From assembly GCF_022230885.1 (NCBI RefSeq), contig NZ_JAKGCT010000004.1, forward strand, positions 1,240,001 through 1,304,000: 64,000 nt of DNA, in the 5' to 3' direction. Below, one piece after another: positions 9,938 through 20,005 of this stretch. A program made the position numbers and the translations under genes. Positions within the stretch are counted from its first letter, which is position 1. Each line of letters opens with the position of its first letter. The notes under the pieces were generated by a model. The model saw only the letters and a list, made by a program, of their open reading frames with translations. It ran no database searches and was not told the DNA's origin. Source of the DNA: Paenalcaligenes niemegkensis. GTDB lineage: Bacteria; Pseudomonadota; Gammaproteobacteria; Burkholderiales; Burkholderiaceae_B.

Positions 9938-11172
9938 CTACTGGCCTTTGCCTGGCCAGATCGGTTTGGAAAGGGCAAGTTCATCGGGGTACACCGTAAC
10001 TGGTACTCCCTCTTGCCACTGAATGACTGTCAGGCTTGCGCCCACGCGGCGTCCATGGTCATCAAACTTCAACTCGCCACCTGGGTAATAGATTGACTCT
10101 CCTGCATCCATTGTACGTAGAGCTTGTGCTACCGATTCGCGATCAGCCTTTCCTGATGCCTCCAGCGCTTCTTTGATCAACCACATATCGCCATAGGTAG
10201 AAATAGCATTCTGCGTCATCCATGGTTCGTTGTGCTCTTTCTTCATCCGCTCAATAAGAGCTTCCTGGCCTTTGGTCCCCCAGTTAGCGACTGCCGACAT
10301 TACCCCATTGAGGAAGTCCGGACTTACCGTATTGAGCACTTCGGGTTCGGCAATCGCAATCCCGAACGAGATCACAGGGACACGCACGTTCATCTCATTC
10401 ATTTTCTCCAGAATGAGCTTGGCATCAGAAATGACCGTGGGCAGGAAAAAAACCAGATCTGGCCTGCGTGACCTGACCTGCTGGATTAGAGAAGAGGCGT
10501 CTGCCAAGGGAGGGGTAAAAGTCTCGTCCACAACCAGTCTTAATCCGTTTTCCTCAAGCAAACCGTCTTTCATCGCTTTTACAGAAGACAGCGAAGAAGC
10601 CGTATTATCCGTGATAATGGCTACCGTTTCAGGGCGCTTTCCGGATGTCTGTTCGGCTAAATCCAGAATAGTAGGAATCGATAGCTCCGCCTGTTTTCCT
10701 GCCGTAGCCGACGTCTGGAATATATACTCAAAGCCACGGCCCGTGATCATGTCGGAATACGACAAAGTCAGCATCGGCAGCTTCGCTCGTTCTGTAACCT
10801 CTGTTACTGCCAAGGTGAAAGAGCTTAGATAGGCTCCGGTTCCTGCCACCAAATCAGGATAGTCAGCAACCATCCGTTGGGCAGCGCTTTTCGATTTTTC
10901 AGTGGTATCACCAGAATCGATTACCTCCAACTTTAGCTCTGCGCCTCCAAGCGACTTAATACCCCCTGTGCGTTGATGTCTGTAATAGCCATATCCGCAC
11001 CCATTCGCATGACTTGCCCATACCTGGCATAAATACCAGACATAGGCGCAATCAGGCCGACCTGTACCGGCTCTACATCCGCGGCCATCACGATGGACAC
11101 CTGGCTCAGGGCCACCGCGCCCGCTACTAAAACGTTCAAGAGCTTATTGCTTCCTGCTTTTCTCTGCTTCAT
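9938..11172 (-). CDS. Branched-chain-type ABC transporter substrate-binding protein, broken at a C run
   Basis: Periplasmic receptor of the LivJ/LivK type. Start at 11172 (GGAG six bases upstream) gives a signal peptide ending VSIVMAADV, then QVGLIAPMSGIYARYGQVMRMGADMAITDINAQGG. That frame ends early. The rest (EVIDSGDTTEKSKSAAQRMV onward) continues after adding one base to the five-C run at 10962-10966, giving 411 aa. The second half shows the usual receptor features (FIFQTSATAGKQ-like region, GGELKFDDHGRR near the end). It is encoded with its permeases and ATPases. Confidence 0.88.
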
Positions 11173-11224
11173 GGTAGTCTCCATTCTTTAATAATTATCC
11201 AGCTTTCAGAGGCAAGCTTTGAAC

Positions 11225-11932
11225 CTACATGCCGAGATAGGCACGCCGTACCCGGTCATCAGCTTGCAAGGCCTCGTTAGTACCTTCCAGCACAACGGAT
11301 CCGGTTTCCAGCACATACCCACGGTCGGCAGACTGCAATGCTTCTGCCACCCGTTGCTCCACTAAAAGAATCGTCAGATCGGTTTCCCTGCGTATGTCGA
11401 GTAGCCGCTCAAAGATAAAATCCGCAATCGCAGGTGACAGGCCCATTGATGGCTCATCCAGCATCAGTAGGCGGGGCGAAGAAGCAAGCCCCCGGGCAAT
11501 AGCTACCATCTGTTGCTCCCCTCCCGACAAGGTTCCGGCTAACTGCTTCTCCCGCTCCTTTATTCGGGGGAACCACTCATAGATCTGTTCCAGGCTCCGT
11601 TTCCAGTCTCGCTGCCCCGCCTTGGTATAAGCACCCATTTCCAGATTCTCAAGAACGGTCATCGAAGCGAACACCTGGCGACCTTCCGGAACATGTGCGA
11701 TACCAAGATGCGCCCTTTGCCACGGGGCGACGGACAACAAATTCTGCCCCTCGAATACGATGGCACCAGACGATGGCTGGACAGTTCCTGAAATCACTTT
11801 AAACAAGGTGCTTTTACCTGCACCATTTGGCCCGACCACCGCTACAAACTCACCTTTATTGACTGTCAGACTGATAGATTTCAGCACTGATACAGCTGAG
11901 TAGCCGGCCACGATCTGTGTAATCTCAAGCAT
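11225..11932 (-). CDS. livF: Branched-chain-type ABC transporter ATP-binding protein LivF
   Basis: Second ATPase of a LivFGHM-type importer. It has Walker A GPNGAGKST, the LivF-typical HVPEGRQVFASMTVLENLEMGAY stretch, signature LSGGEQQMVAIARGLAS and Walker B LLMLDEPSMGLSP, and ends RRAYLGM. The ATG at 11932 follows a GGAG and overlaps the end of the LivM-LivG gene by eight bases (translational coupling). About 235 aa, normal for LivF. The cargo is set by the binding protein, not by this subunit. Confidence 0.93.
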   Translation of the reverse strand: MLEITQIVAGYSAVSVLKSISLTVNKGEFVAVVGPNGAGKSTLFKVISGTVQPSSGAIVFEGQNLLSVAPWQRAHLGIAHVPEGRQVFASMTVLENLEMGAYTKAGQRDWKRSLEQIYEWFPRIKEREKQLAGTLSGGEQQMVAIARGLASSPRLLMLDEPSMGLSPAIADFIFERLLDIRRETDLTILLVEQRVAEALQSADRGYVLETGSVVLEGTNEALQADDRVRRAYLGM

Positions 11933-13720
11933 TGGCAGCACTCCATTTCTTGCCCAGATACGCCTCTATGACGCGCCTGTCCCGCGTAATCTCATGCGGC
12001 TTCCCCGTCACCAGTACTTCGCCATGATCCAAAACCACAAACTCATCCACTAGCTGCACCATAGCCTGCATGGTGTGTTCTATGATGACAATAGTCATAC
12101 CCGCTTGCGACAAGCGGTGTATTTCGCGGACTACCTCATCGACTTCGCCCTGCCCTAATCCGGCCAAGGTCTCATCCAGCAGCAACAACTCGGGCTGCCC
12201 TGCCAGGGCTCGTGCCAACTCCATCAAGCGAAGCTCTTTGGTGGTTAAAGCTGAAGCAAGCCGGGTGGCACAATACTCCAGTCCGAGCTGAGAAATAGCC
12301 TGGGCAGTCAAAGCGTCGGCCTCCTGCTCCCCTTGCGCTCTGACATAGGCTCCGACCTTTACATTCTGCGCTACCGTCAATCGGGCAAATGGCCTCATGA
12401 TCTGGAAAGTCCGTCCTACCCCAGCCACGCACAATACGTGCGGTTTCCGCCCAGCCATATCCACACCGTTAACAAGAATTTTCCCCCGTCCGGGGTCAAA
12501 AATCCGTTCAGAACATTAAACAATGTGGTTTTCCCTGCCCCATTAGGACCTATCACACCCAGGATCATGCCCTTGCGCACCTTGAAGCTGACGTTCTGTA
12601 CAGCTTTCAGACCACCAAAGCTTCTGGACACAGACTGTACGTCCAGGATGATTGTTTTCTCTGTCTCTGACCGTTGATGTGCCGGCTTAATTTCATGAGC
12701 CAGCCCTGATTCTGAACGCTTATTCTGGAGAGACTCACCAGGACCAGCAGGAGCCCGTCCCCCTCTCATCCGCTGCGTCCTCTTGATCCAATAGTCCCGA
12801 ACTTTCCAGTAGACGCCTTCGGGCGCGACGAGAATCACGATCACAATGGCCAACCCCAGAATGACACCTTGTATGCCAGGAAAGCGGGAGCCAAGCTCGG
12901 CATGCAGAATCTCACCCAATGGAATCAGGATCGCGGCACCAATCACCGGCCCCCAGACGGTTCCTACACCACCAAACATAGCTACTGTTAAGGCCTGCGC
13001 TGAAACCAACATTCCAAATACTGAGATAGGCGTAACAACCAGGAGCACGACTGAATAGAAAGCCCCCGTAGCTCCAGCAATGGCACCACTCAAAGCAATT
13101 GCCTTGAGCTTCCACCTTAGCGTGTTGATACCTGAAGCCTCCGCCGCAGCCTCATTTTGTTTGATGGCTATCAACGCCATTCCAAACTTCGTTCGTTCCA
13201 CATAGCGAGTTATCTGTATAAACACCAATAGCATCAGCAATGCCAAGATCGTGTAGAGGCGTGGGTCAGAAAACTGCATGAAGCTCGCCGCATTCTCTCG
13301 CTGTAGCGGAAACGTCACCTCTTGCAGCCCAAGCCACTCAAACACATACAGAAGCGCCAGCGGATAGGCGAGCATTGCCAAAGCGAAATAGTGCCCACGC
13401 AAGCGAAATGTGGGCAGTCCGATTATTAACCCAGCCAATGCTCCGATCACGCCTGATGCCGGAATCATCACCCAGGGACTAAGCCCCAGATGAATCTGTG
13501 CCAGCACTGTGGCGTATGCTCCCAGTCCAAAGAAGGAGGCATGACCAAATGACACCAGTCCCGTGTAACCACTGAGCATATTCCACGAAAGGCCAAAACA
13601 TGCCCAAACCAACACCAAGGTCAGCATCAACTGGTGATAGGAGTTTCTGACCAGTAAAGCCAGGCCAAGGTAAGCAGTTGCCGCAATAACAAGAATCACA
13701 GTAGCCTTAGACGTTTTCAT
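11925..13720 (-). CDS. LivM-LivG fusion: permease plus ATP-binding protein, broken in the ATPase half
   Basis: A single gene encodes both a LivM-type permease (residues 1-315; about ten hydrophobic segments, motif GYTGLVSFGHASFFGLGAYA) and, after a polar linker (about 316-355), a LivG-type ATPase beginning ILDVQSVSRSFGGLKAVQNV with Walker A GPNGAGKTT at 391. The frame is lost after LTPDGGK and resumes with DMAGRKPHVL..GVGRTFQIMRPF and Walker B LLLLDETLAGL. One base is missing in the adjoining TTTT/CCCCC runs at 12479-12487. The repaired protein has about 598 aa. It begins one base after livH and overlaps livF. Fused permease/ATPase subunits of this kind occur in some proteobacteria. Confidence 0.87.
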
Positions 13721-14671
13721 TCAGGTCCTCTCCGAAATACGCCCAAATAGCCCTTGCGGTCTCAGCGTTACGATCAACAGGAAAAAAACAAAAATAGCGG
13801 CATTCTGCAGTTGCATCGGCAAGATAAGACTGGAGAGCTGCTGCACCAGACCAATCACCATTCCACCCCAAAACGCACCGACAATACTGCCAATACCTCC
13901 GAGCACTACACCCGCGTACATGATGATCACGAACTCCAGCCCAACAAAGGGCTGAAACGGATAATTCGTTGCCAGCAAACCTCCGGCTAATGCGGTAATA
14001 CACGTTCCAAGCGCGAATGCCATGCGATAGGCTGAGTTCACATTAATGCCCATGTAGGACGATGCCACTGGATTATCTGCTGCCGCACGCAAAGCCTTTC
14101 CAAGGCGCGTACGGTTGACCAGCACCGTGAAGAGCACAATCACCAACAGAGACACCAGCATGGCTACGCCGCGCCCCTTGTTGATGAAAATACTGATGAA
14201 GTCTCCCCACAACGGCCCTACTTCCCATGCGCCACTGGACAGTGGCGTACGAATGGATACCAGTTGCGAGCCAAACAGCATCATTCCGCCGTTCTGTAAA
14301 ATTAGCGCAATACCCAGCGTCAAAATTAACTGTGCGTAATGACCATCTCCTTCTAGTTGGCTTGTACGACTGCCGGTCACCCTGGAGATCAAAAAATAAT
14401 GTACGAGATAACCCACCATGAACATGATGGGGACCATGAGAAAAATCGAAGCATAAGTACCCAATATGCTTTGGCTTCCGCTCATGATAAGCAGGAAGTA
14501 AGCCACATACATTCCCAGCATCATGAAGTCACCCTGTGCGAAGTTGATGACCCGCATAATGCTGAAAATCATGGCAAGGCCCAGACACATCAAACCGTAG
14601 AGCCCGCCTACCAACAGACCAGCCACCAGCGCCTGTAGAAAAGCTTCAGACATAATCTGCAGTTCTGTCAT
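13721..14671 (-). CDS. livH: Branched-chain-type ABC transporter permease LivH
   Basis: Inner-membrane permease of the importer. The 316-residue protein is strongly hydrophobic with eight or so membrane segments. It carries the family motifs GGLYGLMCLGLAMIFSIMRVINFAQGDFMMLGMY near the N-terminus and GVVLGGIGSIVGAFWGGMVIG near the C-terminus. Its ATG overlaps the stop of the MmgE/PrpD gene by four bases (ATGA), and the LivM-LivG gene starts one base after its stop. The preceding enzyme gene and the importer are therefore one tightly coupled transcript. Confidence 0.94.
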   Translation of the reverse strand: MTELQIMSEAFLQALVAGLLVGGLYGLMCLGLAMIFSIMRVINFAQGDFMMLGMYVAYFLLIMSGSQSILGTYASIFLMVPIMFMVGYLVHYFLISRVTGSRTSQLEGDGHYAQLILTLGIALILQNGGMMLFGSQLVSIRTPLSSGAWEVGPLWGDFISIFINKGRGVAMLVSLLVIVLFTVLVNRTRLGKALRAAADNPVASSYMGINVNSAYRMAFALGTCITALAGGLLATNYPFQPFVGLEFVIIMYAGVVLGGIGSIVGAFWGGMVIGLVQQLSSLILPMQLQNAAIFVFFLLIVTLRPQGLFGRISERT

Positions 14672-16067
14672 TGATCTCTCCTTTCCCTATTTTTATTGTT
14701 CCGGTCTTTAGAACACAGCGTGGCAAGCAACGCCGCATCGGGTTCAGCCTCGAACGAATCCACGAGAGCAACGATCTGCTGGGCCCTTCTTTGCCCCATT
14801 ACCGATCTTGCGGCCTCCAGACACCTCGTATGAATCAATGCGGCATCGGCCTCGATCACGTCATCCAGCTCTGCCGACAAAACCTCTCCATCCTCCAAAA
14901 AGAGCGTCACTCGGGCCCCCTGCTTTTCAGGAAAAGCGGCGGTGTAGCGTCCATCGCTTCTCAAGGTCGTCGCTGCTACGAGCCGCAAGATTTCCGCATC
15001 GTTGAGTTGGCTGTAATTATTTTCCTGAATATCGCGATTCACCAGCGTTGCGGCTACGCCAAAGACGATACTCATCTTGGCTTGAAGCGCATAATTAAAG
15101 GGCCCCGTACTGCTGCACCCCGGATAGCGAACCGCTGCAAGCGTACTGTCTATACGCACTGCTACGATCTGCTGACTGCCGCCACGCAACTGGCCAATTG
15201 CTTTCAAGGCAGCCTGACAAGGAGATTGCGCAAAATTGCAGGCTGGAACCGCTTTATTGAATACCGAAAGAATCTCTGCCTCTCCGTTGGCAAACAGCAC
15301 AATAGGGTCTGCCATTGAGACACGTCCATAAGCCTGAAACAGGCCCGCCTCGCCTTCCAGAATGGACTCAGATGCAATCGCCCCGAGTTGTGCAAGCTGC
15401 AGGCAGGCCAGGGAATTTTGCACAACAAAGCCCGGATGAAAGTACATTTCGCTACCGCCGGTATAGGGCCATTCATTCAACCCGGCAGAACAGTTGCCTG
15501 CTAGCGCAAACGCTGCCACAGCCTGATCAGGACTCAGGGAGATAATTCGCGCACCGGTAACGGCTGCCGCATAGGGCCCAATCAAACCGGTAGGCCGGAA
15601 CAATCGTGCGAGATCACTGGACATCAATGCGCGTCCAATGCGAGCTCCTACCTCATACCCTACAATCGCAGCCGCCAGCGCCTGACGTCCTGTGAGCCGG
15701 TGCCGCTCAACCAGAGCCAGCACCATCGGCCAAACAACCACGCCCAAATGACAAATACTGCCAGGATGCATATCCTCACGCACCAGCCCATGTGCCGAAA
15801 CCGCATTTGCAAAGGCCGCTCCCTGCACGGCATAGGTGCCTTTCTCGCCGATGATATGCACACCGTCGCGATCCGTCGTCGCCAGCCTCCGTGCCTGTAC
15901 GCTCCAGTCCAGAGGAAGCGCCTCAAAAGCGCAGGCTAAAAATCAAGCAAACATAGCTTGGCCTTCTCAATGACCTCATCGGAAAAAGAACCCGAGGGCA
16001 CAAGCAAAGCCGTATTAACCAGATCAACAGCGGCTGTGCACCCTACTTTCGGAGTCAATGCGTCCAT
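14668..16067 (-). CDS. MmgE/PrpD family protein, broken at an A run
   Basis: Family of 2-methylcitrate dehydratases, cis-aconitate decarboxylases and relatives. The long frame (from 15861) lacks the N-terminus. The missing part begins at an ATG at 16067 (ribosome site GAGGGGAAAG) and reads MDALTPKVGCTAAVDLVNTA..EKAKLCLLDF before a stop. Adding one base to the five-A run at 15938-15942 continues as LACAFEALPLDWSVQARRLAT into the long frame, for 466 aa, the usual family length. Family features include HPGSICHLGVVVWPMVLAL and AIVGYEVGARIG. It lies between the SDR gene and livH. A dehydratase on a tri- or dicarboxylic acid is likely; the substrate is unknown. Confidence 0.86.
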
Positions 16068-16121
16068 CGCTTTCCCCTCGTGTTCCGGCCACTAATAATG
16101 GATCCAAACGCTGCTGAATGC

Positions 16122-16871
16122 TCAAGAACTGCAGAGAGTAATAGCAGCATCAATTTTGAGTGTCACCCCTGCAATGCTGGCAGCTTCATCACACGCCAGA
16201 AAAACAGCGGCCGCACCAACTTCAGAGGCCTTCGCCAATCGTCCCAGCGGCGTTCTTTGTCGACGCGTCTCCCAGCCTTCCTCGTCAATAACCGAGTCAG
16301 CACCAGGCGTAGCCACTGGCCCAGGAGCCAAGGCATTAACTCGTATACCATGCACACCGAGTTCTACGGCCTGCTGGCGGGTAAGCGCATCCACCGCCCC
16401 TTTAATAGCCGTATAAACGCCCGCATTCTTGATGGAGAAAGAAACAGCAATTGACGATAAATTAATCACTGCCCCTCCACCCCGGGCAAGCAAGTGCGGA
16501 GTCACAGCCTGAGAGGCCCAAAGCGTTCCCTTCAACCCGACGCCAAGCATTTTCTCAATGACGTCTTCGCTCATATCAACCAAGGGTGCATAGTGAAAAT
16601 ACACAGCGTTATTGACCAGAATGTCGATTCCGCCTGCATCCTGAGCAAAAGAATCAAACGCAGCGAATACCGCCCGACGATCCGATACATCGCATACGAC
16701 AGCACGCCCTCTGCCGAATGGGCTTCGCGCAGCGGCTTGAATCACCAGCGCCTCGTTATTGTCCAACATGGCGACCACGGCCCCTTCGTTTGCAAAGGCA
16801 TACGCAATCTCTTTGCCTATTCCTCCGGCGGCACCCGTTACTACTGCCGTTTTTCCTTCCAGTTTACCCAC
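16122..16871 (-). CDS. Short-chain dehydrogenase/reductase
   Basis: The 249-residue NAD(P)-dependent oxidoreductase has the TGAAGGIG cofactor motif (about residues 12-19), an acidic residue at the end of the second strand (MLDN, favouring NAD), the NNAV motif, catalytic Ser in INLSSIA and the active-site pair YTAIK (YxxxK). It ends SIAGVTLKIDAAITL, close to FabG-like catabolic SDRs. It lies between the CMD-like gene and the MmgE/PrpD gene in the same operon. It probably oxidises a hydroxyl or reduces a keto group in the pathway intermediate. Confidence 0.92.
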   Translation of the reverse strand: MGKLEGKTAVVTGAAGGIGKEIAYAFANEGAVVAMLDNNEALVIQAAARSPFGRGRAVVCDVSDRRAVFAAFDSFAQDAGGIDILVNNAVYFHYAPLVDMSEDVIEKMLGVGLKGTLWASQAVTPHLLARGGGAVINLSSIAVSFSIKNAGVYTAIKGAVDALTRQQAVELGVHGIRVNALAPGPVATPGADSVIDEEGWETRRQRTPLGRLAKASEVGAAAVFLACDEAASIAGVTLKIDAAITLCSS

Positions 16872-16912
16872 GCTTGCCTCCTTATCTTTAGGTTGTCGAA
16901 CAGCGTAGAAAG

Positions 16913-17298
16913 CTAGGTCTTTTCCTGCTCATTAATGACTTCGCGGGCGATACGGAATGCGTCCACACCTGCAGGGATGCCGGCGTAGATAGCCACTTGC
17001 AGCAAAACCTCACGGATTTCCTCCTTTGAAACCCCATTGCGCAGCGCTCCGGCTACATGCATCTTCAACTCGTGCGGCCGATTTAGCGCTCCTATCATCG
17101 CCAAATTCAGCATGCTGCGAATTTTTTCGGCAACTCGTCGCGTCCCCATACTGCGCCCCAGCAATATTCCGTGGTCAAACGCTGCATGGGCATATTGAAA
17201 TCGTCGGCGGCCGACAAGGCGTTTTCTACAAACTCCTTGCCGAGTACAGCTTTGCGAATCTCCAGGCCTTTCTCAAACAGATCGTCATTCATTGTCAT
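16913..17298 (-). CDS. Carboxymuconolactone-decarboxylase-family protein, broken at a T run
   Basis: Small alpha-helical AhpD/CMD-fold protein. The first frame (start 17298, with AAGGAG upstream) covers DLFEKGLEIRKAVLGKEFVENAL..YCWGAVWGRDELPKK. After adding one base to the six-T run at 17122-17127 it continues as IRSMLNLAMIGALNRPHELKMHVAGALRNGVSKEEIREVLLQ, giving 128 aa. True 4-carboxymuconolactone decarboxylases have this length and the WGRD and NRPHELKMH motifs, so that activity is plausible. It is encoded with an SDR and a hydroxyacid dehydrogenase, suggesting ring-derived or branched acid catabolism. Confidence 0.88.
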
Positions 17299-17333
17299 TA
17301 CTTGCTCCTTGTCGAAAAAAATGCCCTGAACCA

Positions 17334-18230
17334 TCAGGCTGAACGCACCTCAACACCAGCCCAGGTTTCCACCACTCGAACGATAGAGGTGAAATCAGAG
17401 TCTGGACCGTAGATGGCATTTGTCACTGCCAGCATTTCACGTACTGCTGCACCCACTATCATCGGCACGCCGAGCGCCTCGCTCTCGTCCACACACAGGC
17501 GTACGTCTTTGTACGAAAGCCCGGTCGCAAAACCAAAATCGAAGGTCCCCGGCAAAACCGAACGCGGGAACTTGTCTTGCGTGGCGCTGTTTCGACCTGT
17601 GCCAGCGTTAATAACATCGAGCATGACCTTGGGGTCAATACCTGCCTTGACCCCCATCGTCACAGCCTCTGCCGATATAGCCAGTGCAGCCGCAGCCAGC
17701 AAATTATTGGCTAGCTTCATCGTCTGCGCCTGCCCAGCACCTTCTCCCAGATGAAAAACCTTGCCGAAAATTTTCACAACAGGCTCAATAAAGGCGAAAG
17801 TTTCATTCGGGCACGACACCATGACCGCCAGTGTTCCGTCTGACGCCCCCTTCACCCCACCGCTCACCGGTGCATCGATATAACTGATTTGACGATCGTC
17901 GAAAGCGCTGAACAGAATCTTGGCAGCGCGAGGCCCGATCGTAGAGAAATCAACAACATGCTTAGCTCGTGTGCCTTCGATCAGCCCTGAAGGCCCTAAA
18001 GCAACGGCCTGAACAATTTCGGGATTGGGCAGGCTGACAAATACCACATCCGCACGCTCGGCAATGTCGCGGGCCGTGGTGGCCCTTTCAGCGCCGGCAC
18101 TCACCAGTGCCTGCATAGCCTGATCAGCCACGTCGTAAACAACTACCTCATGCCCTGAATTCAACAAGCGTCGCGTCATTGGAGCGCCCATGCGGCCCAA
18201 CCCCACAAAGCCAAAAACAATATCGCTCAT
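17334..18230 (-). CDS. 3-Hydroxyisobutyrate-dehydrogenase-family oxidoreductase
   Basis: NAD(P)-dependent beta-hydroxyacid dehydrogenase (GarR/MmsB type). I start it at 18230 (MSDIVFGFVGLGRMGAPMTRRLL) because the Rossmann GxGxxG motif then sits ten residues in, as is usual; the gene gives 298 aa. It has the substrate motif DAPVSGGVKGASDGTL, the catalytic Lys in QTMKLANNLL and the helical C-terminal domain. It is the first gene of the minus-strand catabolic operon, 35 bases upstream of the CMD-like gene. It could be a tartronate-semialdehyde reductase or a 3-hydroxyisobutyrate dehydrogenase; the sequence does not decide. Confidence 0.92.
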   Translation of the reverse strand: MSDIVFGFVGLGRMGAPMTRRLLNSGHEVVVYDVADQAMQALVSAGAERATTARDIAERADVVFVSLPNPEIVQAVALGPSGLIEGTRAKHVVDFSTIGPRAAKILFSAFDDRQISYIDAPVSGGVKGASDGTLAVMVSCPNETFAFIEPVVKIFGKVFHLGEGAGQAQTMKLANNLLAAAALAISAEAVTMGVKAGIDPKVMLDVINAGTGRNSATQDKFPRSVLPGTFDFGFATGLSYKDVRLCVDESEALGVPMIVGAAVREMLAVTNAIYGPDSDFTSIVRVVETWAGVEVRSA

Positions 18231-18334
18231 GTTTTTCCCTTTGGTTGATTTCATACCCGATGCAAACACCGCGTCCACAAGGCTTCCTGACACCAGCAAG
18301 ATGTTGGGTGTCAGACAGCCGCTGCTATAGGTAA

Positions 18335-18529
18335 CTGTGGTGCGACGAGACTAAGGCGGCGTTAGACGCCGGTCTGGCCGATGGAGCAAATAATGATGTT
18401 CGTGCCACGTTTTATCTGGCTGACTGTCCATGCTTGTCTCCGGCGATTGATAATTTATTTTTTTCGCATATACAACAACAGGCAATCGAGCGGGGTGTAA
18501 TCCATTACCACGCTTTAAAAACATTCTAG
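18335..18529 (+). other. Possible gene fragment in the gap before murB
   Basis: The 396-base gap between the dehydrogenase start and the murB end holds a 65-codon open stretch with no good start codon. It reads as a natural-looking C-terminus (KAALDAGLADGANNDV, then ATFYLADCPCLSP, then IERGVIHYHALKTF). I do not recognise the family. It may be the remnant of a lost gene, or chance. No other feature is seen in the gap. Confidence 0.25.
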
Positions 18530-18626
18530 TGCAGGTTGATCTCCATAACACATCAAAAAAGACATAACAGACTCTTCAAGTGGGTCATAGATACGATACT
18601 GAAAATTGCTCTGCTAACCGGCACTG

Positions 18627-19712
18627 TCAGCTAACTGCAATAGGTTCTTGCTCCAGCCTCACCTTAAAACACTGTTGAATATCCGTTTTTATTAACGAGG
18701 CAAGGGTGTCAACGTCATGTGCGGTAGCTCCACCCAGGTTGGTCATAACTAAAGCCTGCGTATTATGCATCGCTACGGATCCCACGGTTTTTGCTCTCCA
18801 TCCGGCCTTATCGATCAGCCAGGCCGCAGCCAGCTTATAGCGGCCATCAGGCTGTTTATAAGCCGTAACGTCCGGATGCTGCTGTCGAATATGCTCCAGC
18901 ACGGCGGTATCCACAACCGGATTCTTAAAGAAGCTTCCCGCATTACCAATAAGAGCAGGATCAGGTAATTTACGCTGACGGATCTCAACGACAGCACTAA
19001 AGACATCCATTGGTGTGGGGGCGTGGGCTAACAGCGGATGTGACTGAAGGTCGGGATAACGCAATACAGGCTGCCATTGCTTCGGCAGTAAGAATCGTAC
19101 GGCGACAATCAACCAGGTTCCGGGCGGCGCTTGCTTAAAGCGGCTATCCCGATAAGCGAAACCACATTCATCGGGCGTCAACTCATGCAACGTGGATTCG
19201 CGTAGATTCCACGCCAACACGCTATGTAAGCGCTGATCCAGCTCTACCCCATAGGCACCAATATTTTGCACAGGTGCAGCGCCTACGGTACCCGGTATCA
19301 AGGCCAAGTTCTCTAAACCAAACCAGCCTTGCCCAATCGTATATCTGACAAAATCGTGCCAGCACTCGCCTGCCTCGGCTTCGACGACCCAATGATCTTC
19401 GGTTTCGGAGGCTAGCCGTATGCCCTTACTATCTACTTTAATGGTTAAGCCATTTATATGGGGGGCAAGCACTACGTTGCTGCCGCCGCCTAACACCCAA
19501 TGCGATTCGAATTGATTAAGCAAAGCGCTGATATCGCTTAGTTGCCGACGGCTTTGGTAAAAAATCATCGCCTTTGCCGACGACGTTAAGCCGAAGGTGT
19601 TCAGCTTGCTTAAATTATGGTGCGCGTAGATATTCACGTAGGTGGCAGTGTAAAGACTCAATAATAGTTCAAGCATAACGCAGCGAAAACCACTCTGCAC
19701 TGATACTTTCAA
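18627..19712 (-). CDS. murB: UDP-N-acetylenolpyruvoylglucosamine reductase
   Basis: FAD enzyme that reduces UDP-GlcNAc-enolpyruvate to UDP-MurNAc for peptidoglycan. The family opening NLSKLNTFGLTSSAKAMIFY and the FAD-binding segments WVLGGGSNVV and ENLALIPGTVGAAPVQNIGAYG are clear. The C-terminus has the GNAGSFFKNPVV serine loop and AAWLIDKAGW. This is a type I MurB (E. coli-like). The upstream start gives 361 aa, but homology begins about residue 26, so the true start is probably the second ATG (MLELLLSL..) or a GTG just before NIYAHHN. Confidence 0.94.
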   Translation of the reverse strand: MKVSVQSGFRCVMLELLLSLYTATYVNIYAHHNLSKLNTFGLTSSAKAMIFYQSRRQLSDISALLNQFESHWVLGGGSNVVLAPHINGLTIKVDSKGIRLASETEDHWVVEAEAGECWHDFVRYTIGQGWFGLENLALIPGTVGAAPVQNIGAYGVELDQRLHSVLAWNLRESTLHELTPDECGFAYRDSRFKQAPPGTWLIVAVRFLLPKQWQPVLRYPDLQSHPLLAHAPTPMDVFSAVVEIRQRKLPDPALIGNAGSFFKNPVVDTAVLEHIRQQHPDVTAYKQPDGRYKLAAAWLIDKAGWRAKTVGSVAMHNTQALVMTNLGGATAHDVDTLASLIKTDIQQCFKVRLEQEPIAVS

Positions 19713-19914
19713 AATTATGCTTGACGCGTATCACGTTTCAGTGCTAAAGTTCTGTCTTTGCTTAATTAGCCCATGCAAACCGTCCAAGGGAATGCGATGC
19801 ATAGGTTGAAGCAAATGTTGTTTTTATCTAAAGTGTGTTGGTTGTGAAAATCACGACTTACACTTATAAAAACAACCAAGAATAAAATTTTTTGTAATGT
19901 TAAATAAATAATAC

Positions 19915-19943
19915 TTGCAAAATAAAAAGCTCTAGCTTATAAT
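19915..19943 (+). promoter_or_regulatory. Sigma-70 promoter of tRNA-Gly
   Basis: TTGCAA (19915-19920) and TATAAT (19938-19943) are separated by exactly 17 bases in a very AT-rich stretch, about 60 bases before the tRNA. The spacing and a perfect -10 fit a strong vegetative promoter. The rest of the 293-base gap between murB and the tRNA shows no other feature. Confidence 0.75.
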
Positions 19944-20005
19944 TTTATTCTTTCTTGATTAGCACAACACCAACGCTTATCAAGTTTGTCCTAAAAGACA
20001 AATAT

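Noticed and set aside
10230-10832. 200-codon plus-strand frame opposite the ABC receptor
   Set aside because: Ser/Thr-rich shadow frame with no domain; the minus strand has a clear receptor.
14671-15318. 215-codon plus-strand frame opposite the MmgE/PrpD gene
   Set aside because: No family features; the opposite strand is a well-conserved enzyme.
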